Part shown: piece by piece, positions 42,940-44,585 of the stretch | Position numbering within the stretch: the stretch's first letter is position 1 | Layout of the letters: each line of letters begins with the position of its first letter | NCBI GenBank assembly: GCA_024281315.1 | Contig: JAJSAE010000027.1 | Span: 1 to 44,585 of the forward strand | DNA: 44,585 bases | Direction: 5' to 3' | DNA from: an archaeon | Lineage (GTDB): Archaea; Thermoplasmatota; Thermoplasmata; JAJSAE01 | Position numbers and translations under genes: made by a program | The notes under the pieces: generated by a model | What the model was told of the DNA's origin: nothing | Database searches by the model: none | What the model saw: the letters and a program-made list of their open reading frames with translations, nothing else

Positions 42940-44259
42940 ATGAAAGAATCCGAAACCGTTGAGTTCAAGCGCTCCACCGGCGAGATCAAGGAGGCGGTGA
43001 TATCAATAGTCGCCATGCTCAACAAGCATGGAAAGGGCGAACTCTACTTCGGAATCAGGAACGACGGCGAAGTTATGGGTCAGGATGTGAGCGACAAAAC
43101 TCTCCGGGACATCTCGCAGGCGATATCGGGCGGGATTGAGCCGAGGATATATCCCCGTATCGAAAAGATCAGTATCGAGGGAAGGGAATGTGTCCGTGTG
43201 GTCTTCGAAGGCGATGATATGCCATACTTTGCCTATGGTCGGGCCTACAAAAGGGTTGCGGACGAGGACAGGCAGATATCCGCAAAAGAGCTGGAGTCCA
43301 TCATCGTGAAAAAGAACATGGAAAGTATTCGGTGGGATGCCAATATATGCCAGACGGCAAAAATAGAGGATGTATCCGTTGACAGATTCAGGGCATTGAC
43401 CGCACATTCGAAGAGAATCAACTTGGAAAGCGAAACGAAGGAGACGATACTGACGAAGCTGCACCTGCTAAAGGACGGAAAACTAACCAACGCCGGGGTT
43501 CTGCTATTTGCCGGGGAACCAAACCGGTTTCTGGAAAACATAACGGTGAGGTGTGGGCGGTTCAGGGGTGTTGAAAAAGAGGAATTCCTTGACATGAAGG
43601 ATTTCAATGGAAATCTGTTCGATAACCTTGAAAACATAATCGGTTTTATCAAAGAACACCTGAAGCTAAGAGCAGAAATAAAGGGAATGCAAAGAATAGA
43701 ATCATGGGAGATCCCTCTTGAAGTATTGAGAGAGGCAGTTATCAACGCACTTATCCACAGGGATTACGCAAAGCCGGGCTACATCTATGTGAAGATATAC
43801 GACGACACCATAACCATATCAAACCCCGGTGAACTTCCCGAAGAACTGGCAATTGAAGACCTGTTCAGGGAGCACGAATCCATCCCAAAAAATACATTGT
43901 TAGCAGATGTGTTCTATTATGCCGGATACATTGACACATGGGGAAGGGGTAGCCTGAACATAATCAATAAACTGAATGAAGCTGGCATCGAAAAACCGAT
44001 TTTCGAACAGTCGGGAGGATATTTCAGAATAACGATCAAGCGAGGAGGGGTAGAAGAATACCCCGAAACTAGGGAGAAAACTAGGGAGAAACTGCTGAAT
44101 GCCATTATGGAAAATCCTGAAATAACCACCCGTGAACTGGCATCCATGCTTGGTATTACCACAAAAGGTGTAGAATGGCAGTTACAACAGCTCAAGAAAA
44201 AAGGAATAATCAAGCGAGTTGGACCGGCAAGAGGGGGACACTGGCTGATAAAAACATGA
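42940..44259 (+). CDS. AlbA_2 (Schlafen-like) + HATPase + winged-helix regulator
   Basis: A 439-residue protein: AlbA_2 domain at the N-terminus (ETVEFKRSTGEIKEAVISIVAMLN, ELYFGIRNDGEVMGQDV), a GHKL/HATPase_c_4 region (LREAVINALIHRDY, ISNPGELPEE, RGSLNIINKLNEAG) and a C-terminal winged helix (TTRELASMLGITTKGVEWQLQQLKKKGII). Often annotated as RecG-like ATP-dependent DNA helicase, but no helicase motor is present. Such proteins are thought to be transcription regulators or to act in mobile-element or phage contexts. A short direct repeat (ETREKTREK) is seen before the winged helix. An IS element follows 3'. Confidence 0.85.
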   Translation: MKESETVEFKRSTGEIKEAVISIVAMLNKHGKGELYFGIRNDGEVMGQDVSDKTLRDISQAISGGIEPRIYPRIEKISIEGRECVRVVFEGDDMPYFAYGRAYKRVADEDRQISAKELESIIVKKNMESIRWDANICQTAKIEDVSVDRFRALTAHSKRINLESETKETILTKLHLLKDGKLTNAGVLLFAGEPNRFLENITVRCGRFRGVEKEEFLDMKDFNGNLFDNLENIIGFIKEHLKLRAEIKGMQRIESWEIPLEVLREAVINALIHRDYAKPGYIYVKIYDDTITISNPGELPEELAIEDLFREHESIPKNTLLADVFYYAGYIDTWGRGSLNIINKLNEAGIEKPIFEQSGGYFRITIKRGGVEEYPETREKTREKLLNAIMENPEITTRELASMLGITTKGVEWQLQQLKKKGIIKRVGPARGGHWLIKT

Positions 44260-44446
44260 ATGAAGAACGGAACACCTCCACGATGGAGAAACGACAGAAT
44301 GAACGATAACGGAGTAAGAAAAAACTAAGGCGGCAGGATGATTTTAGGAGACGAAAAACTCATTTCGCTTCGCTCCGTGCCATGTTGCGCCCTCCCGTTG
44401 GCCGACTCGCCAACCGTTAACTGACCTAAAATAACCCCCCCCACCT
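44260..44446. other. Intergenic region with one hairpin
   Basis: No gene is seen. GTTGGC-CGACTC-GCCAAC (44397-44414) can form a 6-bp hairpin. A run of eight C lies at 44435-44442. The left end of the insertion sequence appears to follow. Confidence 0.4.
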
Positions 44447-44473
44447 GCTCTGTTGCATAAATACTTTTATAAA

Positions 44474-44533
44474 GCCATGGTGCATATTCATAGTTGTCAA
44501 ATCACAAAAACCATGGAAGGGATGCACCATGGC
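44474..44533 (+). repeat. 12-bp inverted repeat around the transposase start codon
   Basis: GCCATGGTGCAT (44474-44485) and ATGCACCATGGC (44522-44533) are exact reverse complements with a 36-nt loop. The transposase ATG (44529-44531) lies in the right arm. Confidence 0.7.
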
Positions 44534-44585
44534 CGAGATGGATATAGAGAAGAAGTATATAAGAAATTGGTCTGAGTATAATGAA
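44529..44585 (+). CDS. Transposase, N-terminal fragment
   Basis: The last 19 codons of the window read MAEMDIEKKYIRNWSEYNE. The YxxRNWSEYN pattern is the start of IS5/IS903-group DDE transposases (KYxxxNWxxYNxAL). The rest, including the DDE triad, is outside the window. Confidence 0.6.
   Translation, partial: MAEMDIEKKYIRNWSEYNE

Larger units (their letters stand above)
44447..44585 (+). mobile_element. 5' part of an IS5-family (IS903-like) insertion sequence, cut by the window edge
   Basis: GCTCTGTTGCATAAATA (44447-44463) resembles the IS903 terminal repeat (GGCTTTGTTGAATAAAT by memory of the family). It is followed by a TATA box (TTTTATAAA, about 44465-44473), a 12-bp inverted repeat, and a transposase start. 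Only the first end is inside the window, so target duplication and the other terminal repeat cannot be checked. Confidence 0.6.

Overview
The window (about 50% GC) is archaeal and fits a Thermoplasmatota-like euryarchaeon best. It carries an A-type ATP synthase operon in the order H-I-K-E-C-F-A-B-D, Alba, archaeal EF-1 beta, many TATA boxes about 25 bp upstream of start codons (leaderless mRNAs), and a 16S rRNA gene that stands alone with no 23S downstream, as in Thermoplasma relatives. This placement is inferred from gene content; no phylogeny was run. The gene set suggests an anaerobic amino-acid/peptide-using heterotroph: glycine decarboxylase P-protein (two subunits), a four-subunit dye-linked proline/sarcosine-type dehydrogenase, an arylacetate-CoA ligase, a LarA-type racemase, and extensive metal handling (CDF exporter, FetAB, FeoA-FeoA-FeoB).

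Layout. 1-4255: edge of a secreted Pro-rich protein, CDF-NifX fusion, tRNA-Ser(GCT), an endonuclease IV-like protein with a Lys/Glu tail, and HxlB. 4259-9440 (minus): an ECF uptake operon (two DUF4430/transcobalamin-like surface proteins, EcfT, double EcfA, S component) with a perfect inverted repeat at its promoter. 9577-12788: an AT-rich NucS-type nuclease island, a possible structured RNA, larA, a small zinc ribbon, tRNA-Cys. 12798-21190 (minus): the ATP synthase operon, in which E carries an in-frame TAG and C an in-frame TAA. 21428-28268: aldo/keto reductase with an operator, Alba, a Toprim protein, FetAB, GcvPA/GcvPB, Tmk. 28265-31650 (minus): tandem membrane paralogs and the 16S rRNA unit with its processing stem. 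31781-36615: zinc finger + EF-1 beta, a coiled-coil protein, and the feo operon under a DtxR-type box. 36619-40114 (minus): the dehydrogenase operon. 40269-44585: two PH-like membrane proteins (one frameshifted), PaaK, an AlbA/HATPase regulator, and the 5' end of an IS903-like insertion sequence running off the window.

Most notable: (1) two nonsense codons in adjacent, otherwise intact ATP synthase genes whose overlaps with neighbours are preserved; (2) an ECF transporter with transcobalamin-like surface proteins and an operator; (3) a low-GC NucS-nuclease gene with an unrecognised N-terminal domain next to a possible structured RNA; (4) several perfect inverted repeats placed at predicted transcription starts; (5) an inverted repeat that can mask the transposase start codon at the right edge. 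The left edge (G10 run) and right edge (inside an IS) look like ordinary assembly break points.
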